Origin: Desarmillaria ectypa
Taxonomy: Eukaryota > Basidiomycota > Agaricomycetes > Agaricales > Physalacriaceae
NCBI GenBank assembly: GCA_030407005.1
Contig: JAUDYN010000002.1
Location: forward strand, 4,092,001-4,156,000
Direction of reading: 5' to 3'
Length of the DNA stretch: 64,000 nt
The notes below the pieces were generated by a model. It was not told the origin of the DNA and did not search any database. It saw only the letters and a list, made by a program, of their open reading frames with translations. Position 1 is the stretch's first letter. Each line of letters opens with the position of its first letter. Positions 22,582 to 34,100 of this stretch are shown in pieces. Position numbers and translations under genes: made by a program.

Positions 22582-24040
22582 TGATGTGCTTGGTAACGGC
22601 GAGTGACAAAAGAATTAGGGAATGGCAATGAACACCAATCACACTAAACCTCTTACTACTCTACACTTAATCACCAATATTGAATTCGGGCGGTTTCGAG
22701 TACGATGGAAGCACTCTGCAGACTTCAATAATGAAGTACAATTGTCTTAAAGATGTTTTATTCATTACTAGTCAGTTTATACAAAGTACTAGTCGTACTA
22801 GTGGGGTGGGTAAGACACAATTGGATAAGAGTGACTTGGTTTGAGCTACTGCGCTCATTCTGACTGAAACTGCTTCAGACTGGTGGCGCTCTTGGCCCTA
22901 TACTGCTTCCTACAAGTGATAAACACTTGACCAGTCGCACTCTTGGCTGACTAGTGGCGCTCTTGGCCTAAGAATAAACTGATGGCACTCTTGGCCCTAT
23001 ACTGCTTCCTACAAGTGATAAACACTTGACTAGCCGCACTCTTGGCTAACTAGTGGCACTCTTGGCCTAAGAATAAACTACAACTCCGAGAACTTTGCTT
23101 GAACTAACTTCAAAACACTCCGGACCTTTGCAGGACACAACAGTGACTCTAATGGACTTCAATTCAATGCAATTCTATGGGTGACTTAGCGACTATTAAT
23201 CACTTTGTCAAGGTTAAGCACAAAAGCCTTTAATTGGGGACACCAGTTACTACCAGTGAGGGCTCAACTGCAGGGATGGCTTGCCTGCTTTGCACGAGTG
23301 CCCATCCCACTACTTATATACTACTGAGGCAAAACTATAAATATCATCTGGGTATAGGGTATATTGGTAAGGATTTCTTGGCTAGTCATGAATAATGGTG
23401 AATAATCACACAATAGTCGGTCTAGTCTGTTTTCTTTTCAAATATTTGGTCTAGAGACTCCACAGTTGGTCTTTCCGCACCCTTGGCACAACTACATGCC
23501 CTAGTAATGCGGTTATATGGATATCCGGATATTGGTACCTGTAACAGCTATCCGATCATGATTGAGGGTGCAGTCTGGCTCCACTAGCATTGATCATAAG
23601 AGATCTATATTGAAATAGTCAGATCTGGGCTCAAGGTTAATCCATTCCTAATTTATTTCCAAGTCCTGTTTCAAGATTGCCATGTGACTAGGTATCCTGA
23701 CTTAGGCATTTATGTCCAGTCCAGTTTGCTAATGACAGAACTTCATGAGATATGTGTACTCTGCTTCTGGTTTTGGTGTACTAGTAGCATCCTTCGTTTG
23801 CTAGTGGCTGTATTTCACTTAGTCCTGCTAGCATTTGAGTTACTAGTCTGGCTGGCTGGTAGATTTAACCCACTAATGGTGTTGCATCTAAGTCCTGGCT
23901 CTACCAGTTGCTTACTGCTTTTAACTATCAGCTTGAAGCCTCAGCTATAGTCCTCTATGTATCACTAGTATAGGATAGATGTGCAATAGTATTGTTACAA
24001 AATCGCAAAATCTAGGTGTGAATGCATAGATGGCATATCA
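22582..24040 (-). repeat. Family-A LTR 2 (1,459 bp) inserted in element B gag
   Basis: The same LTR as at 20,001 in opposite orientation. It is longer by a 99-bp tandem duplication. The right flank is GCAG; the flank belonging to it before inversion is GTGG (reverse complement of 21,361-21,364). Both can be derived from GCGG by opposite-strand CpG transitions. Confidence 0.9.
22882..23079 (-). repeat. 99-bp tandem duplication inside LTR 2
   Basis: Two 99-bp units (22,882-22,980 and 22,981-23,079) each run from TGGCRCTCTTGGCCC to AAGAATAAACT. Unit 1 carries the variants of LTR 1 (ACCAGTCG, GCTGAC) and unit 2 those of the element A LTR (ACTAGCCG, GCTAAC), as expected from unequal exchange between two LTR variants. 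Confidence 0.85.
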
Positions 24041-24978
24041 GCAGTGACGATATTGGCCCTGCTGGGGCCATTGATTGAAACCCATATGGGGTCTCCTCAG
24101 TTGAGTGCCAACCACTCATCCATTTCGATTCTGGGCTCTTCCCAGAGGTCTCTTGCTTCAACGTCTTGACGTCAAACTTCCCAGGCAGTGGTCCGGAAGG
24201 GACCGAAAAGTCTTCTATCGACCTCAGAGAGGTTGGGCCAGATGAAGTCTTCCCCGTGCGGATTGAAGGGATCGTCGGTGGCATGGGGAGGGGCTGGGAT
24301 TGGGGTGTTGTCTCCGACAATATTGTCATCGGACTCATCATTGGAGATTTATTGTCATCAACATATGCACAATAAACTATAACTGATTTAATGAGCTGAA
24401 CAGAACTGTAGACTAACCTTGCTCACATTATGCAAATTCGGGGCACAATTACCCAACACCCGATATTAGAATGCAAGGGGGGGGGGGGGGGGGGGGAGGA
24501 GAGAGATGGACTCTCCTTCCTCAGGCCAGGCTTCATGGCCCCAAGGGCCATAGGGGTGGTTTCGATCCATGGCAGGATCGTCGGGGTTTTGGGGTCTGTG
24601 AAAGGACCCATTGTCATTGTCACTGTCAGGTGACGGGGATCGTGATCATACCCTCCAGTGCTGCTGATGGAGGGTGGGGGTTGGTGGATGAGGGGGGGGG
24701 GCCAGGGTAAGTGGGCAGGGGGTCATCGAGCATAAGCCGAATGTCCCGCGCATATTCCTGGGCCACTGTGTAGGCGGCAGAGGGTCGTTCCATCTGGTAC
24801 CAGAGAAGAACTGCTCGTGCATTATGTGCATGGGTGGAGGAGGGCCCGGGAGTCGGGGGCCTCGAATCTGTACTCCCCTCAGAGGAGGAGGCAATCTGGA
24901 ATCAGGCATGGGGGTGGACGAGTGGTACTGCCTCTCATTCTCCCAGTCTTGCATGGGGTAGCTCCCTGGGAATGACAT
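24041..24978 (-). pseudogene. Element B gag N-terminus
   Basis: The likely start is the Met at 24,978 (MSFPGSYPMQDWENER), matching the element C start MSYPEGQP. Pro-rich, poorly conserved N-terminal Gag sequence follows, with frame breaks near 24,646 and around a 20-base G run. It ends at LTR 2 with GFQSMAPAGPIS. The corresponding element C region is 27,300-26,600. Confidence 0.7.
24477..24496 (+). repeat. Homopolymer of 20 G
   Basis: Twenty consecutive G residues on the plus strand within element B gag. Likely a slippage-prone tract and a possible assembly or length error; it breaks the gag frame. Confidence 0.9.
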
Positions 24979-25226
24979 GGTCTGGATGTCGGGGAGGTTG
25001 GGGGGGTGGAACAGGTCATCAGACATGCCTTTGCTGAAGCAGTGCCTGAATTTCTTCCTCATAGATTAAGATGGCAAGGACCATAAAAAATGTCAACAAG
25101 ATGGCACCGCTGATGGCGATGCCAAGGGAAACAGTTCAGGGTTCGGTTTGTCGGTTCTCTTCTTCAGGCATGAAGAAGTTCTTCTCTACCACTAGCATTG
25201 GAGAAGCAAGAGTATCTCTTGTTTAA

Positions 25227-25649
25227 TGTTAGGTACTGACTTGGACATGTGACTTGGGGTCATCAGCTGATCTCTCTGGGCCATTACGCATTTGAACGAT
25301 CACCCAAGGTGAGAGATAGAAGCTTAAGACCTTCTGTGTGGTGTAGACAAGAGGTATATGATTGTAATTTAAACAAGAGATGGAGTACAACTGTCTAGTT
25401 TACTCTGTTTATATAGTATTTCTACAGTGTTATAATTAGATGAAACGCTACAGTCCATGCACAAATGGTGTTGAAGTAGGACAATCCGGGAGGATCATAG
25501 AACCAATAGAGAATGTCTGGGGTGACAAATGGTGAGAACAAGGGTTGTAGCTGGCAAATAGCTGGATACGAGTCGGTTTCTTGACTAGATTAGATGGATG
25601 AGTCATGGATATGACTCAGATAAGATAAGATAATAGAAAAATTGTAACA
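25227..25649 (-). repeat. 5' LTR of element B (423 bp)
   Basis: On the minus strand TGTTACAATTTTTC ... GTACCTAACA, followed outside (25,650-25,654) by the CTGCA duplication. Internal sequence after the LTR (minus strand) is TTAAACAAGAGATACTCTTG; no TGG-type tRNA primer site is seen. Confidence 0.92.
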
Positions 25650-27400
25650 CTGCATGACCAGCTCAACAAACTCTTCCCAGCTTGGATACTAGAAGCAGGT
25701 GGTGGTTCCTGTGAAGTCATTGATGACCTAATACTCAGGTCATTTGTAGACCAACCAGTCTTTTGCTGCTCCTTCAAAATGGGAGGTCACAAAGAGAATG
25801 AGGTGTGACAGCAGCTGGAAGTAGTGCTGGAACACCTTGAAATAGGCAATGCAATCACCTATAAACCTCTTGATATCATCATGTTCCCCTTTGAATGGCT
25901 TCAGGGATTGCACAAGGGTGGGCTTGATATCTAAATAGGGTGCTTCACCAGGGGCAACTCCTATGGAATTAGAGTATAGGTCTAATGATGCCTGTCCTAG
26001 AGGTGGGCATGAAATAGAATATCAGTCTGGCCTGGGGATTGGTTTTTTCAGAGGTTCCCATGGTCATCCCCATTCTGGCTGTTTTCCCTTGTATGGAAAT
26101 TGCCAGAATTCAGCATGGGCATTTTGTTGTGTTTCTGCTTCTTTGAGTTCTTGTCAAAGCTCTTCTATTCTCTGCTCCTTTTTTGCTAACTGTTCCTTGG
26201 TGGCCTGTATTCATTCTTCCACAGTTGGTTGTGACATTTCTGTGGAACCCAAGCTGGTGCTGGGGTCTTCCCCAGTGCCTGTGAAGAGAAGACTTCTTCA
26301 TTGTTGGGGATAGAAGTTTGATTGCCTAATTTGGCTTGTCAGTGGAGAATTGGGGAGGGTCCAGGGTTGGTTTGTTGGCATATTGGGGGAGTAATTCGAA
26401 TATGACATATATTGGGGCTGGAACAATTCCAGCCCTGCATAAAATCTGGTGTTACAGGTAAAATTATGAAAATCTGGCCTCTCTCTCATTGAGGTCTGGC
26501 CAGTCTCCTTCTCTCCTTGCCAATATCCATAGGGAGCATTCCAGCTCCCTCTGTTCATCATCTGTTCTGGGGCATAGCCCTGGTACTCAGTCCCCTGTAG
26601 CTGAGGAATATAACTCACAGTTTCAGTTTGCATATATTCTGTTGAAAATAGTGGCACCAGGCCTGGGACCTCAGACTGGTTTCTCTTGATTGAGAGTGAG
26701 ATACTCATCCATGTCTGGATGAATTCTTGGCCAGGCTGTTCTGATCTCAATGTCATTTCATCAAAGCTTCCAGGCTTCACTTCAGAATGGACCAAGGAGG
26801 GCTCAGTCAGTGTTTGAGAGCTCAGGCCACTCAAAGTCGGGCTCCTCAGTGTTGAGGGGGTCATTGATGTTTCAGGGAGTTGCTGGGGAGCTTAATGAGA
26901 GGGAGGGAGGATGAGGAGTCACTGTCCTCATCTGTTGGGCAGGGTACTTGCTCCTGGGTGGTGGCCCAGGGGCTGTATGGGTGATTGGGATGAGGTATAC
27001 CCATCCTGGTGTTGTTTGAGTGTTGTACCTATGCACTAGCTGGATGGGCAGGCATGTAGGGGGGAGGTGACTCATCAGGGGTTCAGAACCTAACCCATAG
27101 GTCCCTTGCATATTCCTCCATGGTGAGGGTCATTCCAGCCTATTGTGCTGAGAGGGCTGGCCAGTTCTGATCTTCCAGCACATTGGGAACTCATCTGAGG
27201 ACTGGGGAATGAAGGTGATATGGTGGCAGGGGAGGTCATCTTCCTGAGAGGATGCCAAATTTGAGGGATCCACCCTTGCAGGGGTTGGCCTTCTGGGTAT
27301 GACATAATAAAGTGGGAATGGAGGTGGGGGTTGTGGTTGCAAGACCTGTCATTGGTGTAGATAATCACAGATTTGTTCTTCCCATATCAGAAATATGAGC
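25650..27400 (-). pseudogene. Element C gag (host of the element B insertion)
   Basis: Minus-strand Gag of the same superfamily as B and G. It begins near MSYPEGQPLQG (about 27,300) and carries a Pro-rich N-terminus and a better preserved part at 26,864-26,298 (NTRFYAGLELFQPQYMSY). The Gag core at 25,950-25,660 includes KPFKGEHDDIKRFIGDC, HFEGAAKDW and PSWEEFVELVMQ. The frame continues at 14,171 across element B. It contains almost no CpG and several stops. No pol follows in this orientation; its pol is lost or is represented by fragment E. Confidence 0.8.
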
Positions 27401-27540
27401 ACAGTGAAAAACACAAGTAGGAAGGCATCACCAATGATGGTGCTGAGAGTGATGGTTCATTTTTGTTGAGGTTCATTGATTATACAGTTTGTCTCTTTGT
27501 GGCTAGCAGTGAAGAGATAGTGGTGAATCTTTCAACTAAT

Positions 27541-27932
27541 TGTTACACTCATAGTCTATGTGATCTACAGACATGTATAATCCTTTGGGCTGTCTCACAT
27601 TTGGACAATCATCCTTAGGTATGCCTATGGTCTTCTGATCTTTGTGTGGAGATTATGTGGTATGAAAGTAAACTTTAGTTGAAAGATGGGGAATGTACAG
27701 TGAAAGCTATGCTACTTATATATGCAAAGGGAAAGGTTAACTATAGAACTGTCCATAAGTAGTCCACATGTAAATGAAGAGAAAGAGTTATGATAACCAT
27801 GCAGTCCTAGTGAGGTGGTTATAATTAGTGTGAAGCATGGTGTTCTCATGGATGAATGGTGGATAAGATGATCAATAGTGATGTCAGTTGATTAGATAAG
27901 AGATAAGGATGGAAAATGGAAAAATCATAACA
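27541..27932 (-). repeat. 5' LTR of element C (392 bp)
   Basis: On the minus strand TGTTATGATTTTTCC ... GAGTGTAACA, of the same family as the E LTR (13,679-14,060). Outside it, at 27,933, lies an RT fragment of another element, so C inserted into that element. Confidence 0.85.
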
Positions 27933-28160
27933 CATACATTGTTGTACCCTCATCATACATCAAGTTTAGTGAAGTACTTGGCACTTCCTAGTTTGTCCAT
28001 GAGTTTAGAAATGAGGGGGAATGAGTAATGATTCTTGATCATCATTTCATTGAGCTTGCAGTAGTCCTGGACAGGATGAAGTTTTCCATCCATCTTTTTG
28101 ATGAAGAAGAATGGAGATGCCATGGGTAATTTGGATGGTTATATGCAACCCAATGTGATA
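27933..28160 (-). pseudogene. Element F: reverse transcriptase fragment
   Basis: Minus-strand RT fingers/palm of a Ty3/gypsy element: [46 protein letters not shown] and then two TGA codons where relatives have Arg-Trp, followed by GYNNV. It is cut by the element C LTR at 27,932, and the other half was not found. No CpG was seen. Confidence 0.85.
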
Positions 28161-28563
28161 GTATGAGTTGCCTTACTCATAGACTTAACATCTCAGGCTG
28201 GCTGACTCATACTTTCTTTTTAGGTTTGCTATATCTCTTTTCTCTTTTCCACTACTCTCTACTTTAAATTACTGCTATTTCTTCTCTACAGGTACATCCT
28301 CTCTCTACCTATGACAATGCATAGCTCCAAGATCAAGGAGCATGCATACCAATATTTCTGTCTTAGCACAATCAGGCTGAACATCTTAATACTAATATTG
28401 AGATAGCTCATCTCACTGACAATTGAGCTATCTCAAGTAATGGTGGAAGGATTGGTACAGGTCATATGAGTGTTGCTTGCTAATACCAATTCATTATTTT
28501 TTTCTAAATTTACTTATTTCTCTCTCTAGTTTTATTCTATCACCATTCCCCTCTCTACCCTAT
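28161..28563. other. Unassigned CpG-free sequence left of element G
   Basis: No gene recognised. A perfect 12-bp inverted repeat (arms 28,398-28,409 and 28,425-28,436, 15-bp loop) lies in it. The stretch ends CCTAT, the target duplication of element G, so it was continuous with 35,262 before that insertion. Confidence 0.6.
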
Positions 28564-28993
28564 TGTTATGATTTTTCCCACTTATCTTATCTTATCTCAG
28601 GTACCTATTGCATATCTTATCAATTGTAATGTTATCACACCACCATTGCTACACCTTTATTGAATGACTCTCACCTTTATATTATAGCTTGCAATAGTTG
28701 CTTGCTCAACAGACATTTCTTATTGTTCCATGCATAGACTACTCATTGACAAACTTATTATTAGCTACACAGTTTTTGTATATCAGTAGGATAGCTCTCA
28801 CTGTATATTCCTCAGATTTGAGCTAAAGTCTATCTATACCAGTACTTCACTCTCAGAACTTGACTAAAGTCCTTAGTCCTTCTTCATTAGGTCCAAAGAG
28901 CATTAGCTGTTGATATTGAAGGCAATTGTTTGAACATGAGACAGCCTTGAGATCTAACACACTCAGAAAATCATGTGAAGTTTGAGTCTAACA
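28564..28993 (+). repeat. 5' LTR of element G
   Basis: TGTTATGATTTTTCCC ... GAGTCTAACA, 430 bp without indels against the 3' LTR (constant offset 6,268). I count about 24 differences, all transitions, several forming TG/CA pairs. Confidence 0.92.
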
Positions 28994-29149
28994 ATTAGCT
29001 TAAAGCTTCTTATGTTCTCTTCACCATCAGCCATAAAGAAAACTCTCTTTATGTAACAGACTCCCAATCTTTTGAATCAACAAACCATTGCCATCAGCAC
29101 TGCACTTGGGGATATAATTCTTGCCTGCCTCTTCACTTCCTTCATCTGC

Positions 29150-31100
29150 CTGACATGGGGAGAATAATTCAAAAATTTCCTATGTCAGCAACACCTTTTA
29201 GTTCCCATCCAACCTGCCCCATTTCCCACACACTATGTCCTACCCTACAGATCAACCAAGTCAGTGGTCTGGAGACCCCAACAGAAAACAATGATCACAC
29301 TCATACAAGAATCTCCTACCCCACACTCTCCTCTGACAAGTCCTTCCCATATTGGGAGGTACCCTCTAGGAACACAACATCAGGTCTCTCCTGACCTTGT
29401 CCTCTCTCCTATCAGCTAGAATGATCCACCACTGCTGAGAAATATGGGAGGGACCTACAGACTTGATTCAGAATCCCAAGCCCTGCACCTTCTCCCTACA
29501 CTCCTGCTCACCCTGAATGTATCAGGGTACAACACTACACTAATTTCAGAATGGAACTACCCCATCCCAACTGGCCCTATAGATCCTTTATCCACCAATT
29601 TTCAGAAGTACCAGCCCATCCCTGACTTCCAACACCAGTTGGGCAATTCCCATCCAATGATAAGGATAGCAACTCCTTATCCTTGCTCCCCATTGCCCCT
29701 GAGCCCATCTTCCAGTGATAGAACAATGACCTCTTCAACACTAATAGCCCCAATCTCAAGTGGCTGATCCTTGCCCCCTATGATAGACAAATTTGCAGAG
29801 AATTCTAAGCCACAGCCTGAAAACTTCAATGACTCAACATTGAGGAATGAGCCTAGCTTGGCCAGGCATTAGCAACTGTCCTGATATGGACTTCTACCTC
29901 ACTACCAACTGAGGAGACTCTCTCCCATGATAAGGAAGGAATGAGGTTATATGGGTCAGGATACTTGCAAACCAGGACTGGACTCTATATGGCCTCTCAG
30001 CAGATGATAGAGTACCAGGCTATGCCCAAGAACCAGCTAGGAGCAGTGTGAGCTTAAATGTGCTCTTCAGACTCTCATTAGAAGAGAGGAAAACATGCCT
30101 GCCTGAGCTGGCAGGGGCATATTTTAATAATTTTGATAGCTTTACATACAACTACAACATGTTTTGGAGGGCTGAACAACTTGGCCTCAATATATTCAAT
30201 ATCTGCTATGAAGTCCACTACTCAATGCAACTTCCTGATTCTCCCCCTATGCCCTGTATAAGCTGAATCTGGCAATATAGCTATTATCTGAATCTGCAGG
30301 CAAGCTGACCCTTTGCCAGAGCCAGTGAAGACCTTGGCAGCAGCTCAGCAGTGTCACTGCTGAATATTGAGGAAATACACCAATAAGCCCAAGAGAAAGC
30401 CAAGCAGCAGCAATGATGGATAGATGAGCTGAGGGAGGAACTCACCACAGCAGAGGAACACCACAATACTCATGCCACACTCCCTCAACTGTCTACAAGA
30501 ATCAAGAAGGCTGAACTAGAGGCAGAGAGCCTCTTGCAAGAACCCATCATTCCTGATAATAGAAGGGTTAAATATTTGACAAGCAGCTCATCACAAGTGA
30601 AAGCATCAAATGAAAAGTTGCCCACCATATTGACATTCCTTGTAATGCCTCAAGCAGAGAAAGTAGGACAATAGAGTGCAAACTCCCTTTCTGATTAAGC
30701 AACTTCCTCAGAGGAGACTACTGCAAGAAGCCCATCTGACCAGAGACAGAAACAACACACTAGTGTCCAGGCAGCAAAGAGGGGGCATAGGGTTTCTATG
30801 ATAGAGGTACCTGATGAGGAAGATGACACCACCTTCCAAATCTGGGAGGAGAAACAGAAGAGTCACAATGAACCCATGGATGACCACCCTAATGAGAGAG
30901 TAGCTATAAATATCTGGTATAAGCCCTTTGAGGTAGATTAGACTCTGCAAGCAATCTGTGACACAAAGACAGGGTCAGTCACAAGAGCTACCCTATCTCT
31001 CTGGGTCCACCAAGACCAAACCCCCAAAATCACTGATAATCTCATAATCAAGCTAAAGGAGAGTCTGCCAGAGAGTGACTCTATGAACTCTGTGAACTGA
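29150..31100 (+). pseudogene. Element G gag
   Basis: Gag relic scattered over three frames: an N-terminus like that of C (about 29,230-29,760), a mid segment rich in Gln/Pro, a coiled stretch near 30,360-30,540 (KPSSSND-type Glu/Gln-rich helix) and charged linker to 31,100. Stops and shifts are frequent, so boundaries are approximate. The assignment rests on position between the 5' LTR and protease and on resemblance to the B and C gag. Confidence 0.6.
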
Positions 31101-34100
31101 TCTGCTATATGCAGGGCATGAAGAGTATGGGATGAGATTTCCTTATTGAGATCCAGCTACAACCCTGTACTAAAACACAGACTCTCCTTATGAAGGGGCT
31201 GCTCAACAGCAGTTGCACTGGTAGCTCAATCAACTGGACCATTATTGAGAAATATAACCTTGACACCCACAAGACTGCAGCCCCCATTCTCATGTATAAC
31301 ACCAATAAAACCCACAACAAGGCAGAGAATATCACCAAATTTGTTGAACTCCAAATGATGATTGGGGCTTACAGCAAATGAATCAATCTCATGGTCACTG
31401 ACTTTGGCTCCAAGGATTGAATCTAGGTCACAATTGGCTCAAACACCACAATGCTGTCATCAACTGGAAGATGATGATTTTTAGATACTGTCAATGCATC
31501 AAAAACCCCTTTCCTCCCCAACTCAGACCCAGATGACAAGTGGGATGAAGAGCTTGAAGACAGTGAAGTCATTTTAGCTGTCAACATGCAAGAGGAACTC
31601 ATAATTCATGCTATGCATCATGCCAATGACCTTGCTGCAGCCATCAACATGGAGAAACCAAAGAAAGTGTTTGAGAAGATGGTCTCTCTGCAATATTGCA
31701 GTTTCAAAGACCTATTCTCTAAAGAAAGTTTCAATGAGCTCCCTAAATGGAAGCCCTGGGACCATGCAATTGAGCTAATACCCAATGCCAAATCAATGCT
31801 AGATTGCAAAGTCTATCTGCTTAACCAAAACAAATAGGAACAGCTTGACCAGTTCCTAGATGAGAATATTAGCTCAGGATGCATCTGTCCCTTGAAGTCC
31901 CCATTCACCTCTCCCTTCTTCTTTGTCAAAAAAAAGAATGGCTCACTGCATCCTATTCAGGACTATCACAAACTCAATGAGATGACAATCAAGAATTGTT
32001 ACTCACTTCCCCTCATCTCTGAGCTCATCAACAAACTGCAGAGAGCAAAGTACTTCAGCAAGTTGGATGTTTATTGGGAGTACAACAACATCAGAATATG
32101 TGAAGGGGATGAGGAGAAAGCTGCCTTCTGGATGAACCATGGACTATTTGAGCCCACTGTCATGTTTTTCAGCCTCACCAATTTCCCTGCCACATTCTAG
32201 TGGATGATGAATGACATCTCCCATGACCTCAATGACATCCTCATCTTTACAAAGGGCTTAGAAGAGCATTGATGCAGAGTATAATGCATACTGCAATGCC
32301 TACAAGAGAACAAGCTCTTCCTCAAAGCTGAGAAGTGTGAGTTTGAAGTGCTCAAGACAGAATACCTTGGCATTATCATCAGCCAGGACTCTGTATGAAT
32401 GGACCCAGTCAAGATAGCCAGCATTGCTGAATGGCCAATGCTGATCAAGAAGAAGGAACTCCAGTCATTTCTAGGGTTTACAAACTTTTATTATAAATTC
32501 ATTTATGACTATTCCAAAACTGTTTGACCTCTTACCCAGTTAACTGGTAATGCTGAGTGGAGATGAGAAGGGGTGCAAAAGCAAGTGTTCCAGTGATTGA
32601 AGAAGCAGATGAGAGAAGATGTTGTCCTCACCATTCTAATGGAGACTGGGAAATTTATGGTGGAAGCAGACTCAAGCAACAGAGCCATTGGTGCTGTTCT
32701 CAGCCAACAACAAGAAGGGAGATGGTGACCAGTTGCCTTCATGTCCAAGACCCTGATGGCAACTGAACAGAACTATGAAATTTATGATAAAGAACTACTC
32801 ACCATCATACTCACCTTGGAAGAATGGTGCCACTATCTGATGGGTGCTGCTGAAGACATTGAAATCTGGATGGACCATCAAAACTTCCAGTATTTTAGAA
32901 AGCCCCAGAAATTAAATTATTGACAGGCCCAATGGGTCACTGAATTAGCCAAGTATCACTTTATACTCAAACACAAGCCTAGGATGGCTAACAAGAAGGC
33001 CAACTTGCTCAGTTGATATGATGACTATGACCAAGGCAAGAAAGATAACTATAATATTGTCATTCTCTTCCCTCAGCACTTCTGTACACTTATCATGCCC
33101 ACTACCACTGAAACTCATTCTAAGATCCAAAACCCAACTAGACAATGAGAACTATAGAATCAAGGAATTGCTGACTCCCTTGACCATGAATGTGATATCA
33201 CCCAGAATAGTGGAATATTATACTATGGGTGAATCTACATACCAAAGAAAATGGCACTCTGAGGCAAAATCATTGCTCAGAGTCACAACCACATCATGGA
33301 AGGTCACTCCAGTATAGCAAAGATGTAAGAACTTGTACTCTGGGAATATTAGTGGCTAAAGATGAAAAAGGACATAGAGACCTATGTGAAAGGTTGTGAA
33401 ACTTGTCAATGAATGAAGAGCAGTATGCAAGCCAAGGCAGCCTCATTACACCCAAATACTATACTAACTGTACTATGGATGCACATTTCCATTGACATGA
33501 TAACCATTCTCCCAGAGTCTAACAGCTATGATGCCATGTTGGTAATTGTCAATTGATTCTCAAAAACAATCATCCCAATCACATACAATGAGGAGCTCTC
33601 AGTGGAAGGATGGGCTAAAATCCTTTGTGATCATGTCTACTCCAAGCATGGCATGCCCCAAGTCATCATATCTGACCAGGATCCCTAATTTGTTTCTCAA
33701 TTCATGAAAGACCTATATCAGATGCTCAACAATACCCAGAATGCATCTATAGCCTATCATCCCCAGATGGATGGACAAATAGAATGGGTCAACCAAGAAA
33801 TCAAAAAATACCTACAAATCTTTGTCAATCACTGACAGACCAATTGGAGCAACTGACTATCACTTGCTGAATTTGCACACAACAATTGCATGCACTCTGC
33901 TTCAGAAAAAAGCCCCTTTATGACTCTCTACAGATGAAATCCCAACTCCTTCCCAATGCCAAACAATCCTTGCTGTTTGCTATCCCTGCTGCCAGAGAGT
34001 TCTCTGAAACCATGGCCAAAGTACACAAGGAGATGCATACTGCTCTAAATGAAGCAGCAAACCAAATGAAGGCCCAGTATGATAAGGGCAAGAGAGTGGC

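Larger units (their letters stand above)
14177..25649 (-). mobile_element. Element B: complete Ty3/gypsy chromovirus, interrupted by LTR-A insertions
   Basis: It is bounded by 423-bp LTRs (14,177-14,599 and 25,227-25,649) and flanked by the perfect 5-bp duplication CTGCA at 14,172 and 25,650. On the minus strand the order is 5' LTR, gag N-terminus, [20,001-24,040: two inverted family-A LTRs enclosing the inverted gag core], gag zinc knuckle, protease, RT, RNase H, integrase, chromodomain, polypurine tract and 3' LTR. All 13 in-frame pol stops I counted between 18,260 and 15,500 are TGA at positions where the family has Arg. There is one frameshift near 15,385, and the RT active site is YLND. 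The element sits in gag of the older element C. Confidence 0.9.

Noticed and set aside
20001..24040. A DNA transposon with 1.4-kb terminal inverted repeats
   Set aside because: The repeats have LTR features (TG...CA, TATA box, poly(A) signal) and match the element A LTR; the enclosed sequence is gag of element B, not a transposase.
24477..24496. G-quadruplex regulatory element
   Set aside because: A pure 20-G homopolymer inside a dead gag is more simply slippage or an assembly error.
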